NCBI GenBank assembly: GCA_029593465.1
Contig: JAKTNK010000006.1
Span: forward strand, 56,865-120,864
Direction: 5' to 3'
DNA length: 64,000 nucleotides
Origin: Streptococcus suis
GTDB lineage: Bacteria; Bacillota; Bacilli; Lactobacillales; Streptococcaceae
Part shown: piece by piece, positions 16,852 through 27,541 of the stretch
How the letters are laid out: each line of letters begins with the position of its first letter
Numbering within the stretch: position 1 is the first letter of the stretch
Notes under the pieces: model-generated
Told to the model about the DNA's origin: nothing
The model's input: the letters and a program-made list of their open reading frames with translations, nothing else
Databases searched by the model: none
Position numbers and translations under genes: made by a program

Positions 16852-19641
16852 GTGGCCATTACGAAATTGGAAAGTCATAGCGATCAAAACCTTATTCAAG
16901 AAGAAGTTGCCCTATTGACGCAGCTTTTGCAAGAAACAACAGAGAACTTGGTGGGTCAAGAAACATTTGCTAAAATCACGGAATTAACGGCTTTGGCTAA
17001 AAGAGACGACTATCAAGGGCTACAAGAGGTGATTGCCTCTCTAAGCAATGATGACATGATTCTTATTTCACGTTATTTTGCGATTTTACCCTTGCTCATC
17101 AATATCGCAGAAGATGTTGATTTGGCCTATGAGGTCAATTATCAAAATAACAGCGACAAGGATTATCGTGGGAAACTATCGACAGTGATGAAATTGATTG
17201 CTGAAGCAGAAGACCGTTCAGATGTCATCAATCACTTAACGGTTGTTCCGGTATTGACAGCCCATCCCACCCAAGTACAACGTAAGACAATTTTGGAGTT
17301 GACCAATCACATTCATGAGTTGTTGCGCAAGCACCGTGATGTCAAGGCAGGGCTAATCAACAAGGAGAAATGGTTGAGCGACATGCGTCGTCACATTCAG
17401 ATGATGATGCAGACGGATATTATTCGTGACAAAAAGCTTAAGGTGACCAATGAAATCACGAATGTCCTAGAATATTATCCTGCTTCCTTAATCAAAGCCA
17501 TTACCAGCCTAACGCAAGAGTACCAAAAATTGGCGAAAGAGCACGGTATTGCTGTGAATAATCCCAAGCCCATCACCATGGGGATGTGGATTGGTGGAGA
17601 CCGTGACGGTAATCCTTTTGTTACCGCAGAAACGCTCCGCCTCTCAGCAACCTTGCAAAGTGAAGTGATTTTGACCTATTACATTGAGAAAATATCCGAT
17701 CTTTATCGTCAATTTTCTCTTTCTACCAATCTAGCGACTGTTTCAGAAGAGGTCTTAGTTTTGGCTGAGAAGTCATTGGATCATTCCGAATTTCGTGAAA
17801 ACGAGCCCTATCGCAAGGCATTTAGCTACATCCAAGCCAAGCTGGTAAATACCTTGAACGGGTTAAAAGGTCATAATGCTGAGTTTTTCACGAATCCAGA
17901 AACTCTGGGTCAAGAAGCTGGATACTCACAGTCCTCTCTTTATCACCAGACAAAGACTGCAGAGCAGACGATGGTGCAAGATTATTACGAGACCGTCGAG
18001 CAATTTAAAGCAGATTTAGCCATTATCGCGAACTCTTTGAAAGCTAATGATATGGAGGCTTTAGCGGTAGGAGACTTCACCGAGCTTTGCCAAGCTGTTG
18101 ACGTTTTTGGCTTTTATTTAGCTAGCATTGATATGCGACAAGATTCTAGTATTCAAGAGGCCTGTGTTGCTGAGTTGCTGAAATCAGCCAACATTGAAAG
18201 TGACTATAGTTCCTTGTCAGAAGATGAGAAATGCCAGCTTCTCTTAAAAGAATTGATTGAAGATCCACGTCAGTTATCTGCGACCCATGCTCCTAAGTCA
18301 GACTTGCTTAAAAGTGAATTAGCCATCTATCAGACGGCGCGTGACTTAAAAGATCGTTTGGGTGAAGATGTGATTAAACAGCACATTATTTCTCATACCG
18401 AGACGGTTTCAGATTTACTTGAATTAGCCATTATGCTCAAGGAAGTTGGCTTACTAGATAAGGAATACTCTCGTGTTCAAATCGTACCCCTTTTTGAAAC
18501 GATTGAGGATTTGGAAAATGCTAAAGACATCATGGCAGCTTATTTGCAGCTTGACTTGGTCAAAACATGGATTAAAGACCATCATGGTTATCAAGAAGTC
18601 ATGCTGGGTTACTCTGATTCAAATAAGGATGGTGGCTATTTAGCTTCTGGTTGGACGCTTTATAAGGCGCAAAATGAGCTGACCAAGCTCGGAGAAGAAT
18701 ATGGCGTTAAAATGACCTTTTTCCATGGCCGTGGTGGTACAGTAGGCCGCGGTGGCGGTCCATCCTATGATGCTATAACGTCACAGCCTTTTGGTTCTAT
18801 CAAGGATCGTATCCGGTTGACAGAGCAGGGAGAAGTGATTGGGAATAAATATGGTAATAAAGATTCCGCCTATTACAATTTAGAAATGTTGATTTCAGCA
18901 ACACTAGATCGTATGATGACACGGATGATTACAGACCCTAACAAAATTGATGACTATCGTGCCATCATGGAAAGCATTGTGGCAGATAGTAGGAGCATTT
19001 ACCGTGACCTTGTGTTTGGAAATCCTCATTTTTACGATTATTTCTTTGAAGCCAGTCCGATTAAAGAAGTGTCTAGTTTCAATATCGGTTCTCGACCTGC
19101 CGCACGTAAGACCATTACGGAAATATCAGGTTTACGTGCGATTCCCTGGGTATTTTCATGGTCTCAAAACCGCGTGATGTTCCCTGGTTGGTATGGTGTT
19201 GGATCAAGCTTCCAGCATTTTATTGAGCAAGATCCGGGCAATTTAGCCCTCTTACAAGAGATGTACCAATCTTGGCCATTCTTTAAATCTCTCTTAGCAA
19301 ATGTTGACATGGTTTTGTCAAAATCAAATATGAACATCGCCTTTCAGTATGCTCAGTTAGCGGAGACTCAAGAAGTTAGAGATGTCTTTTTAACGATTTT
19401 AGATGAGTGGCAGCTCACTAAAAACGTTATTCTTGCGATTGAGCAACATGACGAGCTCCTAGAAGACCTACCAAAACTAAAATACAGTTTGGACTACCGT
19501 TTGCCTTACTTCAACGTCTTAAACTACATTCAGATAGAGTTAATCAAACGGTTGCGAGCAGGAGAACTAGATTCTAGTCAGGAAAACCTAATCCACATCA
19601 CCATTAACGGTATTGCGACAGGGCTTCGCAATTCGGGTTAA
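16852..19641 (+). CDS. ppc: Phosphoenolpyruvate carboxylase
   Basis: Forms oxaloacetate from phosphoenolpyruvate and bicarbonate, feeding aspartate synthesis. The 929-residue protein is full length. Signature sites: [12 protein letters not shown] with the catalytic histidine at about 138, [28 protein letters not shown], the glycine-rich [13 protein letters not shown] loop near 625, RPAAR, and FPGWYGVG. It ends [11 protein letters not shown] in place of the common terminal NTG. The start codon is GTG with GGAGGG seven bases upstream. Followed by a strong terminator and then ftsW. Confidence 0.97.
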   Translation: MAITKLESHSDQNLIQEEVALLTQLLQETTENLVGQETFAKITELTALAKRDDYQGLQEVIASLSNDDMILISRYFAILPLLINIAEDVDLAYEVNYQNNSDKDYRGKLSTVMKLIAEAEDRSDVINHLTVVPVLTAHPTQVQRKTILELTNHIHELLRKHRDVKAGLINKEKWLSDMRRHIQMMMQTDIIRDKKLKVTNEITNVLEYYPASLIKAITSLTQEYQKLAKEHGIAVNNPKPITMGMWIGGDRDGNPFVTAETLRLSATLQSEVILTYYIEKISDLYRQFSLSTNLATVSEEVLVLAEKSLDHSEFRENEPYRKAFSYIQAKLVNTLNGLKGHNAEFFTNPETLGQEAGYSQSSLYHQTKTAEQTMVQDYYETVEQFKADLAIIANSLKANDMEALAVGDFTELCQAVDVFGFYLASIDMRQDSSIQEACVAELLKSANIESDYSSLSEDEKCQLLLKELIEDPRQLSATHAPKSDLLKSELAIYQTARDLKDRLGEDVIKQHIISHTETVSDLLELAIMLKEVGLLDKEYSRVQIVPLFETIEDLENAKDIMAAYLQLDLVKTWIKDHHGYQEVMLGYSDSNKDGGYLASGWTLYKAQNELTKLGEEYGVKMTFFHGRGGTVGRGGGPSYDAITSQPFGSIKDRIRLTEQGEVIGNKYGNKDSAYYNLEMLISATLDRMMTRMITDPNKIDDYRAIMESIVADSRSIYRDLVFGNPHFYDYFFEASPIKEVSSFNIGSRPAARKTITEISGLRAIPWVFSWSQNRVMFPGWYGVGSSFQHFIEQDPGNLALLQEMYQSWPFFKSLLANVDMVLSKSNMNIAFQYAQLAETQEVRDVFLTILDEWQLTKNVILAIEQHDELLEDLPKLKYSLDYRLPYFNVLNYIQIELIKRLRAGELDSSQENLIHITINGIATGLRNSG

Positions 19642-19644
19642 TCA

Positions 19645-19677
19645 TAAAAAAAACTGGACGCTGTGCCAGTTTTTTTA
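19645..19677 (+). terminator. Terminator after ppc
   Basis: AAAAAACTGG ... CCAGTTTTTTT with an 8-base loop. Confidence 0.85.
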
Positions 19678-19707
19678 GTCATCCATTTTCGGTCGCACAG
19701 TCTTTGC

Positions 19708-19737
19708 TTGTTGCTTTTGACGGAAAGATGATATAAT
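19708..19737 (+). promoter_or_regulatory. Promoter of ftsW
   Basis: TATAAT (19732-19737) preceded by TGA; TTGTTG (19708-19713) at 18 bases is the best -35. Confidence 0.6.
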
Positions 19738-19768
19738 GCTAATGTTATTAATGGAAAGATGATAGATT

Positions 19769-21013
19769 ATGCATATCGAAAAAAAACATCTCTTAAATTA
19801 CTCGATAGTCTTACCTTACCTCATTTTGTCTGTTTTTGGACTGATTATCGTGTATTCAACAACTAGTCCAATCTTGATTGACTATGGAATGAACCCTTTT
19901 AGGTCAATGATAACACAAGCTGCCTTCTGGATTGTTAGCTTGATGGCCATCTTATTTATTTACCGGCTCAAACTAGATTTTTTGAAAAATTCAAAAGTGT
20001 TAACCAGTGTTTTAGTGATTGAAGTGATTTTACTCTTAGTCGCTCGTTTTTTTACAAAGGAAGTTAATGGGGCACACGGCTGGATTGTTATTGGTCCCAT
20101 CAGTTTTCAACCAGCGGAATATCTAAAGGTTCTCATTGTTTGGTTTTTAGCTTTTACCTTTAGCCGTAGGCAGCGTTCTATTGCTGTTTACGATTACCAA
20201 GCCTTGACCAAAAGACGCTGGTGGCCAAGGACTGCTCAAGATATTAAAGATTGGCGCTTGGTCTGCTTATTGCTAATCGGTCTTGTCGCAGCCCAGCCTG
20301 ACTTAGGGAATGCTGCCATCATTGTCCTAACGCTCTTGATTATGTTTACGGTTAGTGGCATTGGTTACCGTTGGTTTTCGGCGATTTTCCTTAGTGTTAC
20401 AGTAGTTTCTACGCTGCTTTTAGGCTTTATTGGTCTGGTCGGCGTTGAAACCGTCGCTAAAATTCCTGTCTTTGGTTATGTGGCTAAGCGTTTCAATGCT
20501 TTTTACAATCCCTTTAATGATTTGACCGATTCAGGTCATCAATTAGCCCATTCTTATTATGCTATGAGTAATGGTAGTTGGTTTGGGCTTGGTCTTGGAA
20601 ACTCCATTGAAAAACGCGGCTATCTCCCAGAGGCAACAACTGACTTTGTCTTTTCGATTGTTATGGAAGAGTTTGGCATGATAGGAGCCTGTTTGATATT
20701 AGCCTTGGTCTTTTTCTTGATTCTTAGAATTATTTTAGTGGGGGTCAAGGCAAAAAATGCTTTCAATTCAATGATGGCAATCGGTGTTGGAGGCATGATG
20801 CTCATGCAAGTTTTTGTCAATATTGGAGGCATTTCCGGCTTAATTCCATCCACAGGTGTCACCTTTCCTTTCTTATCACAAGGTGGAAATAGCCTACTCG
20901 TCTTATCGGTTGCCATTGCCATTGTGTTAAACATTGATGCCAATGAAAAACGAGAAGAAATCCTTGAAGAAGCAGAACGTGAAGCAGCTAAAGTCCAATT
21001 TGACGAGATGTAA
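19769..21013 (+). CDS. ftsW: Cell division peptidoglycan polymerase FtsW
   Basis: A SEDS-family glycosyltransferase that polymerises septal peptidoglycan from lipid II together with a class B penicillin-binding protein. The 414 residues have about ten membrane helices. SEDS markers: FQPAEYLKVLIVWFLA, QPDLGNAAII with the essential aspartate, GSWFGLGLGNSIEKRGYLPEA, TTDFVFSIVMEEFG and the C-terminal GVTFPFLSQGGNSLL. FtsW rather than RodA is favoured by the EKRGYLPEATTDF sequence and the ppc neighbour. The ribosome binding site is weak (GGAAAG). Confidence 0.93.
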   Translation: MHIEKKHLLNYSIVLPYLILSVFGLIIVYSTTSPILIDYGMNPFRSMITQAAFWIVSLMAILFIYRLKLDFLKNSKVLTSVLVIEVILLLVARFFTKEVNGAHGWIVIGPISFQPAEYLKVLIVWFLAFTFSRRQRSIAVYDYQALTKRRWWPRTAQDIKDWRLVCLLLIGLVAAQPDLGNAAIIVLTLLIMFTVSGIGYRWFSAIFLSVTVVSTLLLGFIGLVGVETVAKIPVFGYVAKRFNAFYNPFNDLTDSGHQLAHSYYAMSNGSWFGLGLGNSIEKRGYLPEATTDFVFSIVMEEFGMIGACLILALVFFLILRIILVGVKAKNAFNSMMAIGVGGMMLMQVFVNIGGISGLIPSTGVTFPFLSQGGNSLLVLSVAIAIVLNIDANEKREEILEEAEREAAKVQFDEM

Positions 21014-21037
21014 AACCAGATTTTTCTGGTTTTTTTG
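21013..21037 (+). terminator. Terminator after ftsW
   Basis: AAAACCAGA / TCTGGTTTTTTT with a short T loop, directly after the stop codon. Confidence 0.85.
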
Positions 21038-21095
21038 TTACCTTTTAGGCTTCTCAATCGTTATATTAGTGAAGAGAACATGTGGAGCGAAAATC

Positions 21096-21149
21096 ATGAT
21101 AAAAGATGTTAATGAAAAGGAGGTGAGTGTAGGGCGTGGCATTGGATGA
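21096..21149 (+). CDS. Possible leader peptide of the sigma-factor gene
   Basis: Seventeen codons, MIKDVNEKEVSVGRGIG, with GGAG ten bases before the ATG. It ends 14 bases inside the sigma-factor gene in another frame and contains that gene's AAAGGAGGTGA ribosome binding site. Translation through it would pass over, and could unmask or load, the sigma start. No protein evidence; it could be chance. Confidence 0.35.
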   Translation: MIKDVNEKEVSVGRGIG

Positions 21150-21624
21150 TTACAACTTAACCTTGTTTGAGATAGCAAGGGAGATTTCCGTTTACTTGCA
21201 AAAGGGTGGTGTTTCACAGAGTGACGCTGATGATGTTGTTCAAGATTTGTTGGTCAAGCTCTTGGAAGGTCAGCTAATACTTCCTTTGGATAAGCTACGT
21301 GCTTGGATGTATCGCACAGCTATTCGAACCTACATTGACAAATACCGGCGAGATGTCAAGTATCAGGATATTCTACGCAGGGAATTTTTCACCCAAGAGA
21401 CACTCACACCGTTTGATGGGGCGGATTATAGTGATTTAGAGACCGCCTTAGAGCAAGTTTCAAAAGCTCATAGACTGGTTATAGATCTTTATTATTTTCA
21501 ACAATTTTCCATCAAAGAGATTGCACAGTTATTAGGCATTCGCCAAGCCAGCGTCAAAATGCGCTTATCAAGAGCAAGAAAACAATTGAAAAAACGATTA
21601 ACGAAAGGACAGCAGTTACCATGA
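21136..21624 (+). CDS. ECF-type RNA polymerase sigma factor
   Basis: A 162-residue sigma-70 family protein with only the two ECF domains. Region 2 (about 10-75) includes DADDVVQDLLVKLLE and the AWMYRTAIRTYIDKYRRD helix for -10 recognition; region 4 (about 105-155) is a helix-turn-helix, FSIKEIAQLLGIRQASVKMRLSRARKQL. The start is GTG, with AAAGGAGGTGA upstream at a longish spacing. The gene overlaps the downstream anti-sigma gene by 4 bases (ATGA). ECF sigma factors are uncommon in streptococci, which usually have only RpoD and ComX. The signal and regulon are unknown. Confidence 0.88.
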   Translation: MALDDYNLTLFEIAREISVYLQKGGVSQSDADDVVQDLLVKLLEGQLILPLDKLRAWMYRTAIRTYIDKYRRDVKYQDILRREFFTQETLTPFDGADYSDLETALEQVSKAHRLVIDLYYFQQFSIKEIAQLLGIRQASVKMRLSRARKQLKKRLTKGQQLP

Positions 21625-22604
21625 CAGCACAACATCATTTTGAACAAATCGCTAAACGTTCCAAACGCAAGCAGTTGTTGAAGACAACGTTTTTTGCTTC
21701 TCTATTGGTTTTAAGTTTCTTACTCTTAGGGATTAAAGTTTTAGTTGAGATAACCAGTCGTAATGGTAGGCGTATTTTAGAACGCTATGACTACCTAAAT
21801 CAAGTAGCCTATCCCAATATCCACTACAAAAATTATTATTTCCATAGTTGGGGACTTTTTTCTGGAGAGTTCATTTCTAATCGTGTCAAAAATATTGATG
21901 GCATTGAAGTCCCTTTTGAACCCATGAGAAAAGGTTATTCTATTACCCAATTGACCAGCCGTGATGATGACTCGGATGCCTATTGGGATAGCCAAAAGAC
22001 CGGCGTTTATAGTCAAGGAGAGCAATTAAAAATACCGGTTTTTTATAATACTCGGTACGATTATCAGGACAAGGAGATAAATCCTCCCATTACTCAAGAT
22101 TTGATACTTGTCAATAAGCTACCAAATCAAGCAGCAGAAGTGGCAATCACTTTCGATAAACCTTATAGCTACAAGGAGATTCAAGGATTTATTCCCGAAA
22201 ATATTCTCATCAATTGGTACTGGATTGGCAGTAAGGGCTCTTTTGACACGACGGACTTGAGCGTCCAAGATACCTTGGGTATCATGAGCTTTGATGACGG
22301 CAAATTAAGTGATCAAGCCTTTCAACAATTCCGTCATAAACTTGAAGAAGGCGTCACTTCTCTCGCGTGGTTGGACAATACTTATGGCACAGGCAATGAT
22401 GGAAAAAGCTACGGAGTATCTATAAAGGATGATGCAAAGAACTATTTGAAACATAATAAAACCTTACAAAAAGCCAAATTTTCAGGAATTATCGTCAGTG
22501 GTCGGACAGAAAACTTAGCCCAACTAGCTCATCATAAGTGGATTTTCGCCTCCAATATAGGTCAATCTGTCGAGATTCAACCTTATCATAAGCTGACAAA
22601 ATAG
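21621..22604 (+). CDS. Membrane anti-sigma factor with an extracellular sensor domain
   Basis: A 327-residue single-pass protein: cytosolic tail of about 22 residues (HHFEQIAKRSKRKQ), one membrane helix (about 23-43), and an external domain of about 280 residues. The arrangement and the sequence type fit the Sigma_reg_N / Sigma_reg_C anti-sigma family. Its start overlaps the sigma-factor stop. The expected role is to hold the sigma factor at the membrane until a surface signal releases it. The cytosolic part is very short, so sigma binding must use only a short basic helix. No obvious site-1 cleavage motif can be named. Confidence 0.75.
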   Translation: MTAQHHFEQIAKRSKRKQLLKTTFFASLLVLSFLLLGIKVLVEITSRNGRRILERYDYLNQVAYPNIHYKNYYFHSWGLFSGEFISNRVKNIDGIEVPFEPMRKGYSITQLTSRDDDSDAYWDSQKTGVYSQGEQLKIPVFYNTRYDYQDKEINPPITQDLILVNKLPNQAAEVAITFDKPYSYKEIQGFIPENILINWYWIGSKGSFDTTDLSVQDTLGIMSFDDGKLSDQAFQQFRHKLEEGVTSLAWLDNTYGTGNDGKSYGVSIKDDAKNYLKHNKTLQKAKFSGIIVSGRTENLAQLAHHKWIFASNIGQSVEIQPYHKLTK

Positions 22605-22633
22605 GTGAAAATAGTGAAAAAGGTATAAAACAC

Positions 22634-22661
22634 TTGCAATTCTACGACATTTTGATAGAAT
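22634..22661 (+). promoter_or_regulatory. Promoter of tuf
   Basis: TTGCAA (22634-22639), 16 bases, TAGAAT (22656-22661) preceded by TGA. Confidence 0.75.
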
Positions 22662-22733
22662 AAGAGGGTAAAGTTAGACCGTATTGCCTACTGTCTATCT
22701 ATAAAATATATTTTATTGGAGGCTTTTCCTAAA

Positions 22734-23930
22734 ATGGCAAAAGAAAAATACGATCGTAGTAAACCACACGTTAACATTGGTACCATTGGACACGTTGACC
22801 ACGGTAAAACTACTTTGACAGCAGCTATCACAACTGTATTGGCACGTCGCTTGCCTTCATCAGTTAACCAACCAAAAGACTATGCGTCTATCGATGCTGC
22901 TCCAGAAGAACGCGAACGCGGTATCACAATCAACACTGCACACGTTGAGTACGAAACTGACAAACGTCACTACGCACACATCGACGCTCCAGGACACGCA
23001 GACTACGTTAAAAACATGATCACTGGTGCCGCTCAGATGGATGGAGCTATCCTTGTAGTAGCTTCAACAGACGGACCAATGCCACAAACTCGTGAGCACA
23101 TCCTTCTTTCACGTCAGGTTGGTGTTAAAAACCTTATCGTCTTCATGAACAAAGTTGACCTTGTTGATGATGAAGAATTGCTTGAGTTGGTTGAAATGGA
23201 AATCCGTGACCTTCTTTCAGAATACGATTTCCCAGGTGATGATCTTCCAGTTGTTCAAGGTTCAGCGCTTAAAGCTCTTGAAGGAGACACTGAGCAAGAA
23301 GATGTTATCATGGAATTGATGTCAATCGTTGATGAGTACATTCCAGAACCAGAACGTGACACTGACAAACCATTGCTTCTTCCAGTTGAGGACGTATTCT
23401 CAATCACTGGACGTGGTACAGTCGCATCAGGACGTATCGACCGTGGTACTGTTAAAGTTAACGACGAAGTTGAAATCGTTGGTCTTAAAGACGAAATTTC
23501 TAAAGCAGTTGTTACTGGTGTTGAAATGTTCCGTAAACAACTTGACGAAGGTCTTGCAGGAGATAACGTTGGTGTTCTTCTTCGTGGTGTTCAACGTGAT
23601 GAAATCGAACGTGGTCAAGTTCTTGCGAAACCAGGTTCAATCAACCCACACACTAAATTCAAAGGTGAAGTTTACGTTCTTTCTAAAGAAGAAGGTGGAC
23701 GCCACACTCCATTCTTTGACAACTACCGTCCACAGTTCTACTTCCGTACAACTGACGTAACTGGTTCAATCAAATTGCCAGAAGGTACTGAAATGGTAAT
23801 GCCTGGTGATAACGTAACTATCGAAGTTGAATTGATCCACCCAATCGCCGTTGAACAAGGTACAACTTTCTCTATCCGTGAAGGTGGACGTACTGTTGGT
23901 TCAGGTATCGTTTCAGAAATCGAAGCTTAA
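22734..23930 (+). CDS. tuf: Elongation factor Tu
   Basis: Brings aminoacyl-tRNA to the ribosome as a GTP complex. The 398 residues are full length. GTPase motifs: GHVDHGKT (G1, about 19-26), the effector [20 protein letters not shown] (G3), MNKVDLVD (G4) and GSALKAL (G5); then domains 2 and 3. The codon choice is strongly biased (GGT, CGT, AAC, GAA, TTC), as in highly expressed genes, and sharply unlike its neighbours. The start at 22734 gives MAKEKYDRS, with GGAGG 11 bases upstream; a longer frame would cover the SD. There is no clear terminator between the anti-sigma gene and tuf. Confidence 0.99.
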   Translation: MAKEKYDRSKPHVNIGTIGHVDHGKTTLTAAITTVLARRLPSSVNQPKDYASIDAAPEERERGITINTAHVEYETDKRHYAHIDAPGHADYVKNMITGAAQMDGAILVVASTDGPMPQTREHILLSRQVGVKNLIVFMNKVDLVDDEELLELVEMEIRDLLSEYDFPGDDLPVVQGSALKALEGDTEQEDVIMELMSIVDEYIPEPERDTDKPLLLPVEDVFSITGRGTVASGRIDRGTVKVNDEVEIVGLKDEISKAVVTGVEMFRKQLDEGLAGDNVGVLLRGVQRDEIERGQVLAKPGSINPHTKFKGEVYVLSKEEGGRHTPFFDNYRPQFYFRTTDVTGSIKLPEGTEMVMPGDNVTIEVELIHPIAVEQGTTFSIREGGRTVGSGIVSEIEA

Positions 23931-23958
23931 TTTTTACAATTAAGTTTTCCCAAAATAA

Positions 23959-24010
23959 CAATTAGAGTCAGACAACTTCTAATTGAGGCACTCCTTGAGA
24001 GTGCCTTTTA
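23959..24010 (+). terminator. Hairpin and terminator after tuf
   Basis: A first hairpin CAATTAGA / TCTAATTG (23959-23985) is followed by the terminator GGCACTC / GAGTGCC with TTTT (23987-24009). Confidence 0.8.
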
Positions 24011-24077
24011 TATTGTTGTCAAGAGTACTAAACATGCTTAAAGTATGTGAAAATACGAGCGATAGTTGAACAATCTC

Positions 24078-24106
24078 TTTAAATTGATGAAAAAATATGG
24101 TAAAAT
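24078..24106 (+). promoter_or_regulatory. Promoter of tpiA
   Basis: TTTAAA (24078-24083), 17 bases, TAAAAT (24101-24106) with TGG extension. Confidence 0.55.
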
Positions 24107-24108
24107 AA

Positions 24109-24894
<786 letters not shown>

Positions 24895-24905
24895 TTGTTA
24901 CGATA

Positions 24906-24941
24906 GAAAAAACACCCTAATTATAATTGGGGTGTTTTTTT
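24906..24941. terminator. Terminator after tpiA
   Basis: AAAAAACACCCTAATT / AATTGGGGTGTTTTTTT, works in both directions and separates tpiA from the minus-strand murN. The rest of 24942-25086 shows nothing. Confidence 0.9.
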
Positions 24942-25086
24942 GCAATAGTTATTCCTTAGAAAGGGCTTATTTCTTATCTGTAGGACTAATAAAATACTTT
25001 TGAAACGTGCATGGTTCACCACAGTTTGTTAGTTCTAAAGATAGCAATTTATTTTTAGAGTTTTTTTAGTGATAAAGTTTTGTTAA

Positions 25087-26319
25087 TTAATGACGTCGTA
25101 GTATTTTTTTTAGAATGTGATAAAACTGATATTTTAAAGGTTTGGGATAATAGTTAAAACTACCGGGGCGTCTTTCAATGTAGCCATTGAAATTTTGTTT
25201 AAAACGAAGGATGCCATCGCTACCATCAAACGTCCCTTCAACGCCTAAAAGATTATAGTTTGGGATAGCTTTGTCGATACTATCTGCCATGATATACTCT
25301 TGCAGGAGGGCAGGAGCATAGAATTTATTAAATTCAGGATAGGATCCACTGAAGAAATAGGTGGTCTCTTGTGGCATTTGAATGAAGAGGCTGGCAGCCA
25401 AGATAACATCTTGTGTACCGTATTTGGTAATGAAGTCGTTGGCTTCGGCTTTTCGAGTATCAAAGGTTGCAGATTGGCTGCTAAACTCTCGGTGCTGATT
25501 GCGCTTTTTATCAGAGTTTGGATTTTGAGCTAAGTCAGCCTCGAGTTTTGCGATTTTAGCAGTTAACTTGGCTTGATCTTTATTGAGGTGGTCTAAATAA
25601 TCTTTAAAATTGAGACTGGCTACCAGAAACTTTGCCTTGTCCTTAAAACCGTCATAGAGGTATTGGTAATACTCCAATGGCTTATCATCATAGTCGCGAC
25701 GATCGGAGGTTGCAGAGGTAACTTGCTTAAAAAGGTCTAGTTCCTCTCGTTGCAACTGACGAATCGTGATGCCAAAAGTGTTAGCTTTTTTAATCAAGGC
25801 CTTGCCTTTTTTACTGAAGTGATTGCGTAAGTGTTTAGAATCAATGCCGGCAAGCGATTTGACATAATGCCAGTCGCTACTTTTAAATCCTGTCGTCAAG
25901 CCTTGGAAAGTATAACCCGCTTCTTCAAAAATGCTTAGTAAGGCTTGGTTAGGAGTGCTGATTTCACAACCATTATCATCATAGTTTTGATAGCTATCAT
26001 AGGGTTTAACAGCAAGTTCGATAGTATTATTTTGCTTAGCAAATGATTTTAAGCCTTCAAGGAAGGGTTTGAGAAATTGTTGGTCTTGGTAAACAGGACC
26101 GTAATGAATTTCGGAGTAAAGACCACCGGCGACAGGTGTGCTATACAAAATACCGGCAACTTGGACTTGATTTTGCTCATCAATGTAGCCAATGGGTTTG
26201 ACTTGATACCCCCTTTTTTCAAGCAGGTACCCCATTTCAGATGATTGCTCAAAACTGCGATGGTCTGCTTGATTAGCGAACTGATCAAATACCTCCCAGC
26301 TTATTTCTTGTACAGGCAT
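25087..26319 (-). CDS. murN: MurN-type aminoacyltransferase for branched peptidoglycan
   Basis: FemX-family enzyme that adds the second residue of the short dipeptide branch on the lysine of lipid II, using aminoacyl-tRNA. The 410 residues equal the length of pneumococcal MurN. FemXAB features: two GNAT-like halves, a coiled-coil arm (about 240-285, with KLTAKIAKLEADLAQ) and late LLGVEGTFDGSDGILRFKQNFNG, where the family has the conserved GV-x-G and FK-x-FG-type turn. It directly follows the MurM-type gene with 1 base between stop and start, the standard murM-murN order. Which amino acid is added cannot be read. FibB is a synonym in some annotations. Confidence 0.85.
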   Translation of the reverse strand: MPVQEISWEVFDQFANQADHRSFEQSSEMGYLLEKRGYQVKPIGYIDEQNQVQVAGILYSTPVAGGLYSEIHYGPVYQDQQFLKPFLEGLKSFAKQNNTIELAVKPYDSYQNYDDNGCEISTPNQALLSIFEEAGYTFQGLTTGFKSSDWHYVKSLAGIDSKHLRNHFSKKGKALIKKANTFGITIRQLQREELDLFKQVTSATSDRRDYDDKPLEYYQYLYDGFKDKAKFLVASLNFKDYLDHLNKDQAKLTAKIAKLEADLAQNPNSDKKRNQHREFSSQSATFDTRKAEANDFITKYGTQDVILAASLFIQMPQETTYFFSGSYPEFNKFYAPALLQEYIMADSIDKAIPNYNLLGVEGTFDGSDGILRFKQNFNGYIERRPGSFNYYPKPLKYQFYHILKKILRRH

Positions 26320-26320
26320 C

Positions 26321-27541
26321 TTAATGTTTACTCCTTATTTTTTTACGTAGTGTGTAAGCGATGTTGGATAGGCGATAGAGGAGAGGGTTAACGGGAATGT
26401 TAAATTCACCGATAAATTCTTCAATCCTTGGATTGAATTTGGACTTGAATTGATACAGGCCACCGTCTAATTGGTTTTCAACGCCACCCATGTTTTGCCA
26501 GCGTGCCCCTTTGTCAAAGGCGTGTTGGGCGGTTTCAAACCAAGTAATGAGTGGTGCATTGTATTGTCGGTAATCTTCGTCCATACCAGCATAGATATTT
26601 TCAGAGGTATCCCCGAAGTTTAAGGATAGGGTGGCAGCAAGGGGGAGAATGTCTTGTCCCTCGCTCAATTTTTGGGTGAAGAAACTGATATCATTTTGGA
26701 GTCTTTCAATTTCTTTTTGCGTTGCAGCTACCTTGTTTTGACGTGTTGTTTCGGTGAAGGTTTCTTGAAGGTTTAAAGCAGCTGTCAGTTTTTGTTGAGC
26801 AATTTCGAGGCGTTCTTTGAGGTTGAGTGTTGCCATAGTGATATAGGCGTCCTCACCGTATGTTTTGAGTAGTTTTTCATAATAGTCTTGCCCACGTAGG
26901 TGGATATTTTTACGTGCTTCGGTTTTTTTCATCAATTTAGCAAAATCACTGACCAAATCCATGCCACCAAAGGTTATTTGAACCCCTTTGTTTCGTGAGG
27001 CACGAATAGTTTGCTGTATTTTTTTAGGTAAGGCAGCTTCAGAGAAGCCTTCAGAATAAATGTTAGCCTGAAAGCGTGGTTGGATTGTTTGAGCTAGTTC
27101 CTCGGTTCGACCAATCCAATCCGCACCGGCAGCGGTGAGGTTTTTGATGACCTCGTGACCAAAGGGGTTATCCTTTGATTCCTCTTCAATCTGATGGCTA
27201 GCTAGAAGGATAAAGGGATCGCATTTGATAAAGAGGGCTTTTTTTTGTTTGCCGTATTTTTTTAGGCTATCAATAACAAAGGCTAACAGGTCTTTATTGC
27301 TATAATCCATAACGGGACCCCGAGGGATATAAATCATGGTAAAGCCAAGTGGGAGAGGTTGTACTAGTGCTGAGGCAACAGCGACTAATTGACCATTCTC
27401 ATAAAAACCGATGCGATCATTTCCCCAAGTGTCCTTTATTTTAGCCCAGGAGCTAGATTGCAGAAGATTGGTCAATGGATGATTGATGACAAACGCATCA
27501 TGTTCAGCGGCTGGAATACCGACTTTTACTGTGTATGACAT
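26321..27541 (-). CDS. murM: MurM-type aminoacyltransferase for branched peptidoglycan
   Basis: Adds the first residue (Ser or Ala in relatives) to the lysine side chain of lipid II. At 406 residues it matches MurM length. It has the FemXAB fold: the YIPRGPVMDY strand, a QANIYSEGFSEAALPKKIQQ region, a tRNA-synthetase-like coiled-coil arm (about 225-275), and YAGMDEDYRQYNAPLITWF followed by QNMGGVENQLDGGLYQFK. The ATG at 27541 overlaps the stop of the upstream phosphatase gene (TAATG), with GAGG before it; a longer frame is rejected. The operon order is phosphatase-murM-murN. Confidence 0.87.
   Translation of the reverse strand: MSYTVKVGIPAAEHDAFVINHPLTNLLQSSSWAKIKDTWGNDRIGFYENGQLVAVASALVQPLPLGFTMIYIPRGPVMDYSNKDLLAFVIDSLKKYGKQKKALFIKCDPFILLASHQIEEESKDNPFGHEVIKNLTAAGADWIGRTEELAQTIQPRFQANIYSEGFSEAALPKKIQQTIRASRNKGVQITFGGMDLVSDFAKLMKKTEARKNIHLRGQDYYEKLLKTYGEDAYITMATLNLKERLEIAQQKLTAALNLQETFTETTRQNKVAATQKEIERLQNDISFFTQKLSEGQDILPLAATLSLNFGDTSENIYAGMDEDYRQYNAPLITWFETAQHAFDKGARWQNMGGVENQLDGGLYQFKSKFNPRIEEFIGEFNIPVNPLLYRLSNIAYTLRKKIRSKH

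Noticed and set aside
16852-19641. NSG ending of PEP carboxylase in place of NTG as a sign of damage
   Set aside because: It is a conservative Thr to Ser change at the last residues and all catalytic motifs are intact.
22716-22733. Longer tuf start ([11 protein letters not shown])
   Set aside because: It is a TTG frame that contains the SD GGAGG; the family starts MAKEKYDRS.
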